From: Fratercula arctica
Lineage: Eukaryota > Chordata > Aves > Charadriiformes > Alcidae
Reading direction: 5' to 3'
NCBI GenBank assembly: GCA_947846985.1
Contig: CANTUZ010000001.1
Coordinates: forward strand, 69,891,521-69,955,520
DNA length: 64,000 nucleotides
Numbering within the stretch: the stretch's first letter is position 1; each line of letters opens with the position of its first letter. The position numbers and the translations under genes were made by a program. Of this stretch, positions 1 through 62,400 are shown one piece after another. The notes under the pieces are model-generated. The model worked only from the letters and a program-made list of their open reading frames with translations, had not been told where the DNA came from and searched no databases.

Positions 1-10
1 GGACCCTTAC

Positions 11-51001
<50,991 letters not shown>

Positions 51002-51358
51002 CTGTTGAAGGAATGCGAGAATCATTATGAATTGTCATTTTGTTAGCTCTACTTGCAGGTTAATCTCAGAGTCGCTCTATTTCATTTTAATAACAGAGTG
51101 ATGATATCCAGGTCAGATAAATGTGTCACCAGTGCTTTATGCCACCGCCCTTGATTTTAGGAAACATCCATTGTGGATAATGTTATTCCTGAGCGCCAGG
51201 CTAGCCTTACAAGCTCCAGCCAGGGATCAAGGCTCCCAGGCACAACGTGGTCCACCAGCACAGTACAAAACCAGCCACTTCGGGGGGGATTTTTCGGTGT
51301 GGAGGTTACTGTTTGCAAACTTGCAGGCTGGATGAACCCTGGGGGTCTGCTCAAGTTT

Positions 51359-52096
51359 TCAGTGCCCCCACGTTCCCACAAAAGCCGTCCCCAGTGCAAG
51401 AGCCAGCATCACTGATGCCTCTGGCTCCCAGGTGGAGTACCCTACTGAGAGGCTGTTCATCCATTCCTGTGGACCCTGACCCGAAGCCCAAAGAGATGGT
51501 CGTAACTGTACAGAATTACACCCAAAATTCGAAGGGTCCTCATAAATCCTGCTGCCTAAGCTGCACTGTGGAAAAACCCTCCCATGGCCCAGACAGAGCG
51601 CCTGCCTGGAGGTGCCGGCACCAAGCATGGGGACCGCGCCATCCCCATCACTCTTTTTGCTGATCTCCACCAAAATGTCATGACCTGCCGTCAGGTTTAT
51701 AGTCCCAATTGCTCCAGCAGTTTGAGCTGTGAGGAGAAAGTACTCTGAGCAGAAGATGTGTTGATAAAGCCACAGTGTAAAAGGGGGTAAATTGGGTAAA
51801 TTAAGTAAATCCGCGTAGGCAAGGTGAAGGGAAAAATTACAAGAGCAGCCCAAGCTGAGATCCTCAGAAAGACCTGTCGCCAGCTCACTGCCCACCCTCC
51901 TTTGCTCCCTGGCCTTATGAGAAAGCGATGCTTGAGCCGTAACCGCTTCAGCCCGAGGAGGATGCCCCGCGCTGCTGCAGCCTCTCAGGGCACTTGGCGC
52001 CCATGTCAGAGCACACAAGCTGCGGGCTGCTGCATCCCACACAAACATTTCCCGAACCGGCAGCGCAGTGCCGCTACAAACCCTGCATATTGTCAA
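51359..52096 (-). other. Longest open frame of the window (245 codons), not recognised
   Basis: A minus-strand ATG frame just upstream of the NPAS2 start-codon exon. The predicted peptide has no signal peptide, repeat or domain that I can name. Its first part lies in a CpG-rich pocket (51860-52130), where low stop density is expected. It could be chance, a decayed element, or sequence of a 5' exon. I do not call it a gene. Confidence 0.2.
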
Positions 52097-52130
52097 AGCG
52101 TCATTTGCAAAGCGGCGGTGTAATGAGAGG
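51860..52130. promoter_or_regulatory. CpG-enriched pocket about 0.9-1.1 kb upstream of the start-codon exon
   Basis: CpG dinucleotides are clearly denser here than in the flanking AT-rich intronic DNA (for example GCCGTAACCGCTTCAGCCCG and AACCGGCAGCGCAGTGCCGC). An ATTTGCAAA octamer-like motif lies at about 52101-52109. It is a candidate alternative promoter or enhancer of NPAS2, based only on composition and position. Confidence 0.3.
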
Positions 52131-54170
52131 CAACGATAATGCTGGTTTTCAAAAATCAGTGTTTCTCATTTATAATGAGTCCTCAACATGCAGGACATGG
52201 GTAAAATTGGAGGAGGGTGGGGAGGAGAGAAGTCAATTGCTAGGCATTATTTAAGCCCATGGTATTTTCCACATATGAGTCACCCATAGATTTGTCTGTT
52301 TAAAGAACATTTTACGAAATAACAGGAGTGAAAACTTATTGATAGTAAGAAGAGTGGATAAATTCCCTGCTTCTGCTACTAGTTCTCTTACAGCAATATT
52401 CCACCTGCTCATTACTCAACAGTTAGCTAAGAACATGAAACTACCCTGTAATTTTTTAATAAATATGAGAGTAATGAGGAAGTAAAGCCACAGATCATTA
52501 ACTGGAGAGTAAAGCTACTGCTTCATGGCATTCAACTCATTGATGGAGGAGCATAAATAGAAAATACGAAGGCCGCGGCTTTTTTAGTCATAACTGGCAA
52601 ATTTAAGTTGCTGAATTCTATTATACAGAACAAAATAACAAATAATACCATGTAGGTTTTAGATGGTTTTTTTCAGATATTTATTTGGCCTTGCAAAACA
52701 GTCAAGTTAGCCATATCACAATCCATATTTTAGGCTAGGAAAATTTATAGACCCAGTTAAATTTTATTTACCAGTGTTTTAAAAATACTTCAGGTGGTTA
52801 TTTGCCCACTGCCAGAATCAGACTGCTAGCCCAACAAGTGTGTTTTCAAACAAGTCAGACTAAAATGTAGTGACAAAATTCAGTGGGTTTTGTTTTTATT
52901 TGCTTACTTATTGCAACCAAAATGTTCACCTAAATTATTCAAGAATAAAGAAGGCATCAGTAATAGGGCAAGGGTTAGCATTTAGGATTTTACTGTCTTT
53001 CTTTGCTAGACTTTTGCTCAAAATGCCCTGTTGCGTGCATCCTGGTTGAATCTAGGGTACGATAAGCAAAATGGGGCGGTGTCACCAGAAGAAGTTGCTT
53101 TCTCTAAATCCCTGAAGGTCTTCTGCTGCTGCACCAAAGGCTCCTCTGGCTGTAACAGACTCCCAGTGGGAATCAGGAATATGAGGACCAGAGCTCTGGG
53201 TGGCTCTGAGGAAGGATGGGGCTGGATGGGGCAGTCAGCAACAGCGCTGCTCAGCCCTGGCTGTTTTAGAGGGGCACAACGTACCTAGTAGAAAGGGGCT
53301 TCCTACAGCTGTACCCTATCAGCCATCAAGGAAGTACACTGCCAGGAAGCCTTTACACTTACAGGAGAGCAACAGGTCTAACTGGTCTGTTCTGCCAAGG
53401 ATTTGGCTAGATCTGTAAAGCTATTCATGGCCAGCTTCCAGTAAACAAGGTTTCTCACTGACTGACATGAAATTCTGGACCTGCTGTGCTGTTGCGAGTG
53501 TTAGACAATATCTAATTGTCATTTTGCTTCTGTTTGCTCACACGGCAAAATCTCCAGAGCATCATAAGCATTGCTAGCAGCGTTTGCCAGTACATATGCA
53601 CCATATGAAATTAAAACTGTTCTCAATAAAATAGATATGGCAGAGTATACAACTGCTGTGAACTGGTACTGCCATCCCTCTCCTGAGCCACACCAGATGC
53701 CGGCTTACACCTGGAGGAGAAATCCATGGCATGGAGCTTAGGTATGTTCTTAGTGCAATCTGCTTGCTTTACGTTTCCTTCTCAGTCCCTCAGCTGGGAG
53801 GGTCCCAGATAGCAAACTGGAAATCTGCTCTCTTATCCCTGTCAGTGCCTGGTTTAGGAACCAATTCTGGCTCGTTGCAATGATGGAGGCAGGCAGTAAA
53901 TGCCACGGTTCTGTGCCATGGCTCCCCTGCAAAGAGGTGACATAAAATAGTGGCACAAGGATTTCTCAAAATTTGAACATCCCTTTCATATAACATAGAG
54001 AATTTGGAAACCTATGGGTAACACCACCACATGATGTTAACTCCTGCCGATGGAGTATTTAACAGTGACAGTTACTTTTGGAGCTTCATTAATATCATCA
54101 TGATCAACAAGGAGGGAAGACGCCATCACTCAAAAAGATGGGAGCCACCTGGAATAAGGAGAAGAAAGCT

Positions 54171-54176
54171 CACGTG
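54171..54176. promoter_or_regulatory. Canonical CACGTG E-box
   Basis: The hexamer bound by CLOCK/NPAS2:BMAL1 dimers. A second copy lies 496 bp further upstream (54667). Site identity is exact; function is unproven. Confidence 0.25.
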
Positions 54177-54666
54177 CTCCCATCAGGGCAGTAGTCAGAC
54201 AGACACACAAAAAGACGCATACCCACAAGTGGGAAGAGTGGCATTTTGGAAACATAAGACTGGCTAAAAGTGTTAACTGCGTACCCCTGGCTTACTTATC
54301 AGACGGCGAAGTATAGCACAAACACACACCCCCCTCTCCCCCATTCATTCATGCAATGAATAGTTGCTTGGGAAAGAAGTAATTCAGGCAGAGTGCCAGC
54401 TTGCTCCAGGGACTCTCCAGAAGAAAGGTTGCACATGTTTATTTTGATACAGTCTATTCCCAGTGGACGCAGAGCTTGCACTAAAAAATTCATCTAGCAC
54501 CGATCACCTTATCCTGCACTAACAACATGGGTTTTTAGCAAGTTAAACTACTACTCTTCTGTGTGGGTGAGGTTGGTTTCTCTCCTTCCTGTCCTCATAA
54601 TGATATGCTATAAAATGACTGACACGCAAATGTAAGTAATCAGCTGTTGATTTCCCACTAAGTTGC

Positions 54667-54672
54667 CACGTG
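54667..54672. promoter_or_regulatory. Canonical CACGTG E-box
   Basis: Second CACGTG in the region upstream of the start-codon exon, within the 10-bp palindrome GCCACGTGGC. Possible autoregulation by the clock is inference only. Confidence 0.25.
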
Positions 54673-56950
54673 GCCAGCTAATCTCAGCTCCTACAAATCA
54701 GCCTGACATTTAACAAGAATTTTTAATCACATTCATTTAACTCAGCTGAATTAAATCAGAGATGTAAATTTCTTTTCGAGGTCCTGGGATGTGCCTGGGG
54801 AAGCCTGGTGAGACATCACAGTGCTTGTGCTCCTCTGGCCCTGTGTTGGGCATCTTGGGGGGAAAGACTGGGCTTTTCTTCCCCTTCCCTCTCCGGCATG
54901 GTGGGGGATCTGCCTCCACCACCCCACAGGCCTGCTTGGGGTATTCAGCCACTTGTCCTGTATAGGGCATTCTCAGCCCTGGGGAGGGGGGTGCTGCCCA
55001 CCACACTCCAGTGTTACTTCCCACCTGCTACAGATATACTTGATCCCTCCCTCGGACCTCAGCCTCAGACCACTTAGGATGCTGGTACAATACCACCATC
55101 CTAAGTTAAAGATGATGATAGTGCACTTGGAGAACAGTCCTCCCACAGAGAGGGTATGGGCAAGGGTTATATGGAAAACTGGGACACTGAGAAGAAACAT
55201 CTTGAACTACCTTCTGGCCTCTGGGCAGACCCTCCCCAACAACCGTTATCTTTGTGAGGAGGGAAGAAAAAGAGTGACAGGGCAGAGGGCAGACATGCCC
55301 CCGTGCCTTCCAGACGCATCGCTCAGCCTCCAGTGCCCATCTCTGCTGAGTGTTACTTCTGCAAGACACTGAGCGCTGCCTCAATAGGGAGTTACTCTCT
55401 GGTTCCCTCTTTGAAGGGGAGGAAAGAGGCTGTTGGCCAAGAGCTCAGCATTATAAGGGAGGCATGTGGATACGTTCGGTGGTTCAGGACTTAAAAGCCA
55501 GATCCACCCATGCATGGCATCCTGTGCATAGTGAGTAGGATCCAAGACATAGGAAGAGGGCACCGAAGGGGAGTACAGGCTCTGGGCATGAGCCAAGGGC
55601 ACGGTGGCCAGAAAGTAGCATAGGGGACAGTGTGGCTGGGTTGCTGCACTGGCACCACTGCCAGGTCCCCTGCCCGGGGATGACAGACAAGGTTTAATGG
55701 GCACTGTGGTCAGACAATGGCGTTGTCCCATGGGTGCTCCACAGCATGGGTTAGATGGGTGCTTGCCTGCACTGGGGAGCCACACGGTGGCTTGGCGCTA
55801 GCAGCTCTACGTCCTTCTTCTCAGCTAAGGCAGAGCTCTGAAATGAAGTAAACCACACTAACAAGTAAAGTATTTTCCTTCCAAGCGTTGCTGGGGGGCA
55901 AAGAGAAAGATTAGCAAATGGGAAGTGGCAGGAAAGGTCACAAGCTGCCAGGCAAGAAGTGACCATCTGACCATTTTAAACGCTTTGTTCCATATTTCTC
56001 TGACGTGGATGAAGCACTCGGATATCCCACCATGAGGGCTATGACATGAACACACAACAGGAAGATTTGTATAAACACATATCAGAAGAAATGAACAGAT
56101 TCATAGACGCATCAAACTGAACTGCACCTCTCCATCCTTATTTTTCAGATGTAAACCTATGAACTGGTAGGAGAACATGCTGGAGTCCGTAACTAAATAC
56201 AGCACAATCCCGTCCCTAGCAATCAAAATTGATTTATCAAAATGTGAACAGAGTAGCCTTAAGAGAACTTAAGAAAAGGTAGTAAAAAATCACTTTCCTG
56301 ATGGCATACATTGTTATTTGAGAAGGGACTGTGACTTTTCAGAGGGAGAATGGCAGTCTGCAGTTACCACGGGTCACATAATGCTGCAATTCTTATGGGA
56401 ATTACAGTTTTTACAAGTAAAGGAAAAAAAACAGTAGCATGGTAAGTGTCCAGCTTTCAAGTTATGACTATTTTTGCCTGACAGTGTGCAGCCTAGTCTT
56501 CCTGCATTCAGTAGATTATTACATTTTGTTTACAATAGAGAAGAGAGGTTGTTCAGAGGTTTCCAAAAAAGAAAAGAAGAAAACATTTTGAGAAAATATT
56601 GGACTTCATGAACCTCATAGGCTTTTCTATGTTTCACACATACGTGTGCAATGAATCTTTAGATGGTAGTGGGCTTAAAGCAAAACAGACATTAAAAAAT
56701 CATCTGAATGCAGACAATGAAAATGATGGAATTTGACATAAATTAATGCTCCACTCTTCTGACCTGGGGATGGCAGGGAGATGCTCACAGGTAATGCAGC
56801 TGAGTATTATGAGATTACGATGAAGAGAAGTAAAGGCTCAGGACATACTCTGGGTTTATTCTTTACATTATTCCCATTTAGTGGGAAGAGGTATTCTTTT
56901 CTGTAGCTCAGAAACGTTGCTCCTATTGCTGTGTGCTGTTTGACAGCTTT

Positions 56951-56975
56951 CCCCCCACCCCCCCCCCCCAACCCC
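56951..56975 (-). promoter_or_regulatory. G-quadruplex-forming run on the NPAS2 strand
   Basis: On the minus strand the order is G4, TT, G12, T, G6. Four or more runs of at least three G can be drawn from this tract, so it satisfies the G-quadruplex motif. It lies about 70 nt from the CRE pair, downstream in the NPAS2 direction. Confidence 0.5.
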
Positions 56976-57043
56976 GGTGCCGGCTGAATTTTAGGGTGAG
57001 TGGCCTGCGAACCCCCTATGGATGTGGTGTGATTCGCAGCAGT

Positions 57044-57051
57044 TTACGTCA
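57044..57051. promoter_or_regulatory. CRE-like site TTACGTCA
   Basis: One mismatch from the full CRE palindrome TGACGTCA. It sits exactly 21 bp from the full CRE at 57065, about two helical turns, which would place both factors on the same DNA face. Confidence 0.4.
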
Positions 57052-57064
57052 GGAGCGAGACGGC

Positions 57065-57072
57065 TGACGTCA
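57065..57072. promoter_or_regulatory. Full cAMP-response element TGACGTCA
   Basis: A perfect palindromic CREB/ATF site in a CpG-rich context (flanks CGGC and GCGGCGCC). Full CREs with CpG flanks are usually close to transcription starts. Confidence 0.5.
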
Positions 57073-57439
57073 GCGGCGCCGTGCTGGAGCGCGGCCAGGC
57101 TAAGTGAGAAGCGTCCTTTATCTCTAGCTTGCGAGCAACGCGCGAAGTTTGTGCGGCGCTTGGGATCTCTGGTGAAGATCAGTACATACATGCTCGTTAT
57201 CTTCCTTATTATTATTATTACTGAATGACTAAAGCCATTCAGACTTCAGTGAAGAGGCAAAGTGAATCCCTGGGTTCAACCGCTGCTCTCCCCTCGCACG
57301 GCTGGAAACAGAAAGGCAAACAAATTAAACTAACATTAATCAGCAAAGACTGCCATCTGTATCACTCGGAGCACTTCTCTGCGTGCCCGTCCCCTTCCAG
57401 CAATGCTAAACAGGATTAGCCTTCCGTGGGCGGACGGGG

Positions 57440-57450
57440 AAAGTAGGTCA
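57440..57450 (+). promoter_or_regulatory. RORE (ROR/REV-ERB response element)
   Basis: AAAGTAGGTCA matches WAWNTRGGTCA at every position. It lies 7 bp after a GC box and 14 bp after an ETS core. ROR activates and REV-ERB represses through such sites, producing rhythmic expression of BMAL1 and NPAS2 in mammals. Confidence 0.5.
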
Positions 57451-57560
57451 GTTTGGTAACATCGCTGCGCGCGATGAACGGAGGAGGACGTGACTGCAAT
57501 GGTCTGCGGGCAGCCCTCTCGCCTTCTGAATGAGCCACGGAGATGAAGCACCTGGGCTCG

Positions 57561-57974
57561 CCATGGGGCGCCCAAGGGGGCTCAGACCCCCATGTCCCTG
57601 CAGGACGACACCCGCCGTTGGTAGCATGGCAAAAATGGATGTAACTCGGAAGCTGGACGCTTATCACGCTACTGTATTTTTTCCTTTACTCACAAAAACA
57701 GTAATCGCAGCATTACATGACTTGTGGTAACTGCAGACTGCCATTCTCCCATGGAAAACTCACAGTCCCTTCTCAAATAACAATGTATGCCACCAGGAAA
57801 GTGATGGTTTTGCAAAGCATGGCCGGTGCATTTCAACAAGGAAACTGAGGCATGGGGCAGCTAAAGGCTTAGTTACTACTAGTTTGTACACTGCCAAATA
57901 TTTGTCAAAAGTTATGCATGAGCAAAGTGGACAGGGACAGTAAGCCATCCGGTGGAGGTATTGTCTTTCTCTAT
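57561..57974. other. Short spacer between the promoter-like patch and the CR1
   Basis: Moderately GC-rich at its left end, then ordinary sequence. No ORF of note and no repeat family recognised. Confidence 0.6.
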
Positions 57975-59460
57975 TGACTGTATTGGGTGTGTAGGGATGG
58001 TGGCAGGAAAGCCAACGCACTCCTAGAGTTGACACTTGCAGGGCACGTCAAGGGCAACAAGAAGAGCTTCTGCTGCCACATCAGTAGTAAAAGGTTGAAC
58101 AAGGAAAGTGCGGGACTGCTGCAGTATTGGGGGTTGGTGGGGAGGTGAATTAGTGACAGCAAACACAGGTAAGGCTGAGGTACTGATGCCGCCTTTGCTG
58201 CAGTCTTCACCAGCAAGGTCTCCCAGGTCTCTGTGTTGGAGGCGGGGTCAGGGAGGAGCAGAAGGACCAGCAGCCGGTAAGGGAACTTGAAGGAGCTTGA
58301 GGGAAGTTGACCCATACAAGTCGATGGGGCTCGACCACCTGCCTCCACGGCTGCTGGAAGAATTGGTGGTGTCCTTGCTAGTCTGATCTCTCTCATCTTT
58401 GAAAGGTCATGGAGATGGGGGAGGTCCCTGATGGCTGGAGAAAGGTAAATGTTGCCTTCAAAAATGGCCAAAAGGGTGATTGAGGGAGCAACAGGCCAGT
58501 CAGCCTCACTTCAGTTCCTGGGAAATCATGGAGCGAGTCCTGTTGGAGCACATCTCTGGGCACATGAAGGAGAATGGATTTACTAAGAGTAACCTGATTG
58601 CTTGCTATGATGAAACGACAGTATCTGTGGATGGAGAGAGAGCAGTGGATGTCTTCTATGTCAGCTTCATGCTCCAAGGCAGGGCTGTCATCATGGTGGG
58701 GACCCAGAGAGGCTGGAGGAAAGGGCTGACAGGAACCTTATGAAATTCAATGGGGACAACTGCCAAATCCTGCACATGGGAATGAAGATCGTTGGTCTCT
58801 GATACAGGCTGGGGATGGACTGACCAGGGAGCAGCTCTGCAGGAAAGGCCCTGGGAGTCACAGCAGGCAGCGTGCTGTGCATAAGCTGGTGGTGGCCTTG
58901 GTTGTCAACAGCACACTGGGCTGAGTGGACTGCACAGCCTGATCAAGGGAAGTGATTATCCCACTTGACCCAGCACTTGTTAGACCATATCTAGGGTAGT
59001 GTGTCTGGTTTTGGGCCCTCAGCACAGAAAAGATATACATTAAATGGAGGGAGCTCAGCAGAGACCCCACAAGGCAATGTGAGCTGGAACACTTGCCCAT
59101 GAGGAGGTGCTAGGTGAGCTGGGCTGGTTTGGGCAGCTTTAGGGCACCCTGAACTCCCCCAGTGCCTATAAGGAATAAATGAGAAGCCAGACCTGGGCTC
59201 CTCATGGTGGTGCAGGATGACAGAGTAAGAAATAATGGGCATAAGTAGAAAGAAGAGAGGAGAACCTTTTCTGCATGAGGACAGCCAGGCAGTGGCTATA
59301 CCATCCCTGTTCTTGGAGGTTTTCAAGACCTGACTGGACAAAGCCCTGAGCAGCCTGCTCTGACCTCAAAGCTGGCCCTGCTTTGAGCAGGAGGTTGGAC
59401 TGGAGAACTCCTGAGGTGTCTTCCAACCTGAATTGCCCTGTAATTCTGGATCTACTGAGT
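57975..59460 (+). mobile_element. CR1 LINE, 5'-truncated and internally deleted
   Basis: Conceptual translation gives CR1 ORF2 traces: KGNKKSFCCHISSKRLNKES near the start, VDGERAVDVFYV (reverse-transcriptase YLDFSKAFD region) near 58625-58665, and near the end sequence equivalent to the CR1 C-terminus, with CTTCCAACCTGAATTGCCCT close to the 3' terminus. Between about 58660 and 58750 the central reverse-transcriptase domain is missing. Many stops and frameshifts are present. It is oriented opposite to NPAS2. Boundaries are approximate. Confidence 0.8.
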
Positions 59461-62400
59461 TGGCTACCACCGCGAACATCCTAAGCTTATCAGTCACTGT
59501 GAATTAGTTCCTATATTATATATGTTCCTGAAATCTATTTTATTATGCTTTTACTTTTCTGTGCTGCAAATAACTCGTGCGCTGTCTCCCCTATACTGAC
59601 ATCCCTCCTGCTTTATAAACCTGCCATCTAGGAGAAAAGGATGTGAGATACACATCTTAACATTGTATGTCTGTATGTCATGTGTCTGTCGTGTCACTTT
59701 TAGATAATGATTCAAAAAATATTCACTTTATGATATAATTATCAAAAAAAGAAGAAAAATGCATCTCATGAGAACGGCCCTTGACTGTTATTCTTCTCTC
59801 TCTACTTCTCATGTTCTTAATCTGTTTTACGTATTTATAAAACGTTAATCCTCATAGTATCAGAAGTCCTGAATGTACAAAGACTTTAACATGTGCTTAA
59901 TCCTATACTGCTATAACAAGTTCCTCATGAATGCGTATCTTTGCAAAACCCAGGCCTAAATGTGGAGGTAGAGCTGCACAGGTTATTTTGTAATTACTAC
60001 TTCTGAAATCTTCCCTTGAAAAGGGTCTCAGTTATAAAGTATTCGCAGTTGTAAAAATCTGCTAAAGTTTATTTGCTTCTGCAAATATTTAAATAAGTAG
60101 AATAATATAACATCTGACCTACGATCTTCTCGTGGTCAAATGCTCGGCCAGTACAGGCAAACTGGCAGGGCATGTGAGTATAACACTATAAAGATTTATT
60201 TGTCAAAAACTCAAGGATTGTTGTTTGGTTTGGCACAAACTACCTGGGAAACACCAACACAAGCAGAAAATCAGTCTTTTTCGATGGGACTGCTGTCAAA
60301 GTCGCGCTCTTTTTTTTTTTCTGGCAGCAATAGCCTTGACAAGATCCTTTTAATCCTTTCCATCCAATTAAACAGGCTGCAGTGGCACTAAACTATAAAG
60401 CAAGATGCCCAGGAGCTGACATAGGTTGGTCTCATTCCCGTCATTCTTCTGTTTGTTTGTTTGTTAACCATTTATGGATGGCTCTCAAAGTACCTAATTA
60501 CTCTTCTTTTAAAAGCTCTGGGCCTGGGAGTAATTTCGCTAACAGCAGAGAAATTTAATCCAGAAGGGAATTCTGAATTTCTGACAGTACTGTCAAATTA
60601 ATTGTCACGATTTACACCAGCTGTGATGGCGTCCCCTCCACATGTAAGACGTTGAAGTAAAAGGCCAAACATTTCTTGGAGGAGATTTCAGTAGGAAAGC
60701 AGAAACTAAACATGAGGGCCAATTTCCTCATAGTTTTAGGCACCTAACCTGATGTGGCAGCTCCCTCTCCATTGAGCAGGACCTGCGGTGAAGGGTTGTC
60801 CTCTCTTAATGTCCTTGCCTTCTCCCCCTCCCAGTGGGACCTTGCTTGCTTTGTCAACCAGCTAGAACCGGTGGGACCAGCTCCAAGGAGTGGATCGGGA
60901 CTTGAGCCAGGCAGCGAGTGCTCTCCTTGGCCTTCCCCATCCCCACAGGCATCCCAGCATGGTGACACCCATGGGGACTCAGCTGCTCTGCCATTGATGG
61001 TGGCCAGAGGCGGGAGACATGGGGGGAGACATGACCGCCCGTGTAGAGAGCCTGCAAGAAGCAACAACTTCCCTGCCCTGTGCAAGAGCCAAAGCTGTGG
61101 CCTAAATCTGCTGCTGTACAGGGAAAAAAAAAAAATCCCGATACAATAGGAAGAAATAAATACAGATATCAACACCAATAATCCCATCACTTTTGTGTTA
61201 ACAGCTTGATAACATATCTGCTTATAACTCACACGCTGCACTAAATTTTCTGCTCTATAGTAACTATGACATTCCTGTCAGCAGAACTAAATATTTAATC
61301 ATCTGGGGAGATGAATCATGAAAAGCTGTTTTTGGGAAGATATTTTTAAATGGACAATTTGTTGTCATTTAATTTTGAGAACTTGCTGTCTGTCTCTTCT
61401 CTCAGGAGGGACCCTGCAAGCCTGTGACCATATAGACTATTGCTCTGTACGGCTTGCTGTTTCCCTTGTATGTGAACCGTGTAACCTACAGGGTTTTAAG
61501 GCGATTTCTGACAAGACCAAGGCAGGAGGGTGCAGTCAGCTCAGGATTTGGCTGGGCACCACAAAGCCTAAAGACATAGGGAGGCCAGAGACACACGATT
61601 TGCCTGGTAGCATGGCACCTTACAGCTGGATGCTCTCAGGTTGTGGTCCCTCAGTTTTCTGTCTGAGTCCATAAACCTGACGAGAGTTCAGGCACAGCAT
61701 CAGACTAAGGTTGCACCTGTATTTTGCACTGTCTCAAACGTTTATGTCCTTGAGTCCCTCCTATCTGATGCTGAGACACGCTCCGGCTGTGGTGCCGGCA
61801 CTTCCCCACTGATGTGTGAAGTTCCGCTGTTCTCAGCCTCTTCGTGCTACCAGTGGTTCCCATTTTTACAACAATCAAGTTTCTCCAGTGTGATGTAAAA
61901 TTCAAATCAGGTTTTACAAAATGAATCTCTAAGGAAAAAGGATAATTATTAAAGAGCTTCATTAGTGCTTTGCAATCTTAATTATGATAATTATATTTTT
62001 GTAGCTAATATAACTGAACTCCTGCTTTTAAATCCCATTAATGAGCATTTTTAATCCTTCTCCTACTGGGCCAACAAAGCCATAATGTTTAACTTTGTAT
62101 TTACACAGGGCACTATTTTTAATAAAAACGATGCAGTTTACTTAGGATTTCCATTCCCTTTTATCTGCATTTTGGGGGTGCACCTTCTCCCAAGACGCAA
62201 GAAATGAAGAAGAGCAAAGATGAATCCAGCAACTTGTGCTCAATTTCCCTTCCTGGCAACAAGAAGGCACAGTCCCTACACCAGGATGGCAGCTACCTAT
62301 GGATATTGGCTGCCATCAAGGAAGCCTTTGACACCATTGCTCCTTTGGAAGCGCACATTTAAAGACCTTTTCCTGAACAGCCCAAGGGCTGAGCTTCACC

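Larger units (their letters stand above)
52131..57029. other. Upstream non-coding region (intron of the 5' UTR or promoter-proximal DNA)
   Basis: AT-rich with no recognisable exon. It has two CACGTG E-boxes, at 54171-54176 and 54667-54672, and a C-rich run at 56951-56975. A GC-richer block around 54800-55400 has only spurious overlapping frames. Confidence 0.7.
57030..57560 (-). promoter_or_regulatory. Putative promoter or enhancer patch of NPAS2 with CRE pair and RORE
   Basis: An AT-rich region is broken by two CpG-dense parts (57040-57160 and 57420-57560). They contain CRE-type sites at 57044 and 57065, an ETS core CTTCCG at 57421, a GC box GGGCGG at 57428 and a perfect RORE at 57440. Mammalian NPAS2 is known to be controlled by ROR and REV-ERB receptors through ROREs, so this mixture fits an NPAS2 control region about 6 kb upstream of the start-codon exon. 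I could not identify a convincing splice donor for a first exon, so the transcription start is unplaced. Confidence 0.45.

Noticed and set aside
54821..55372. Plus-strand 183-codon frame
   Set aside because: Low-complexity GC-rich non-coding sequence, no family resemblance, and overlapping frames on the other strand.
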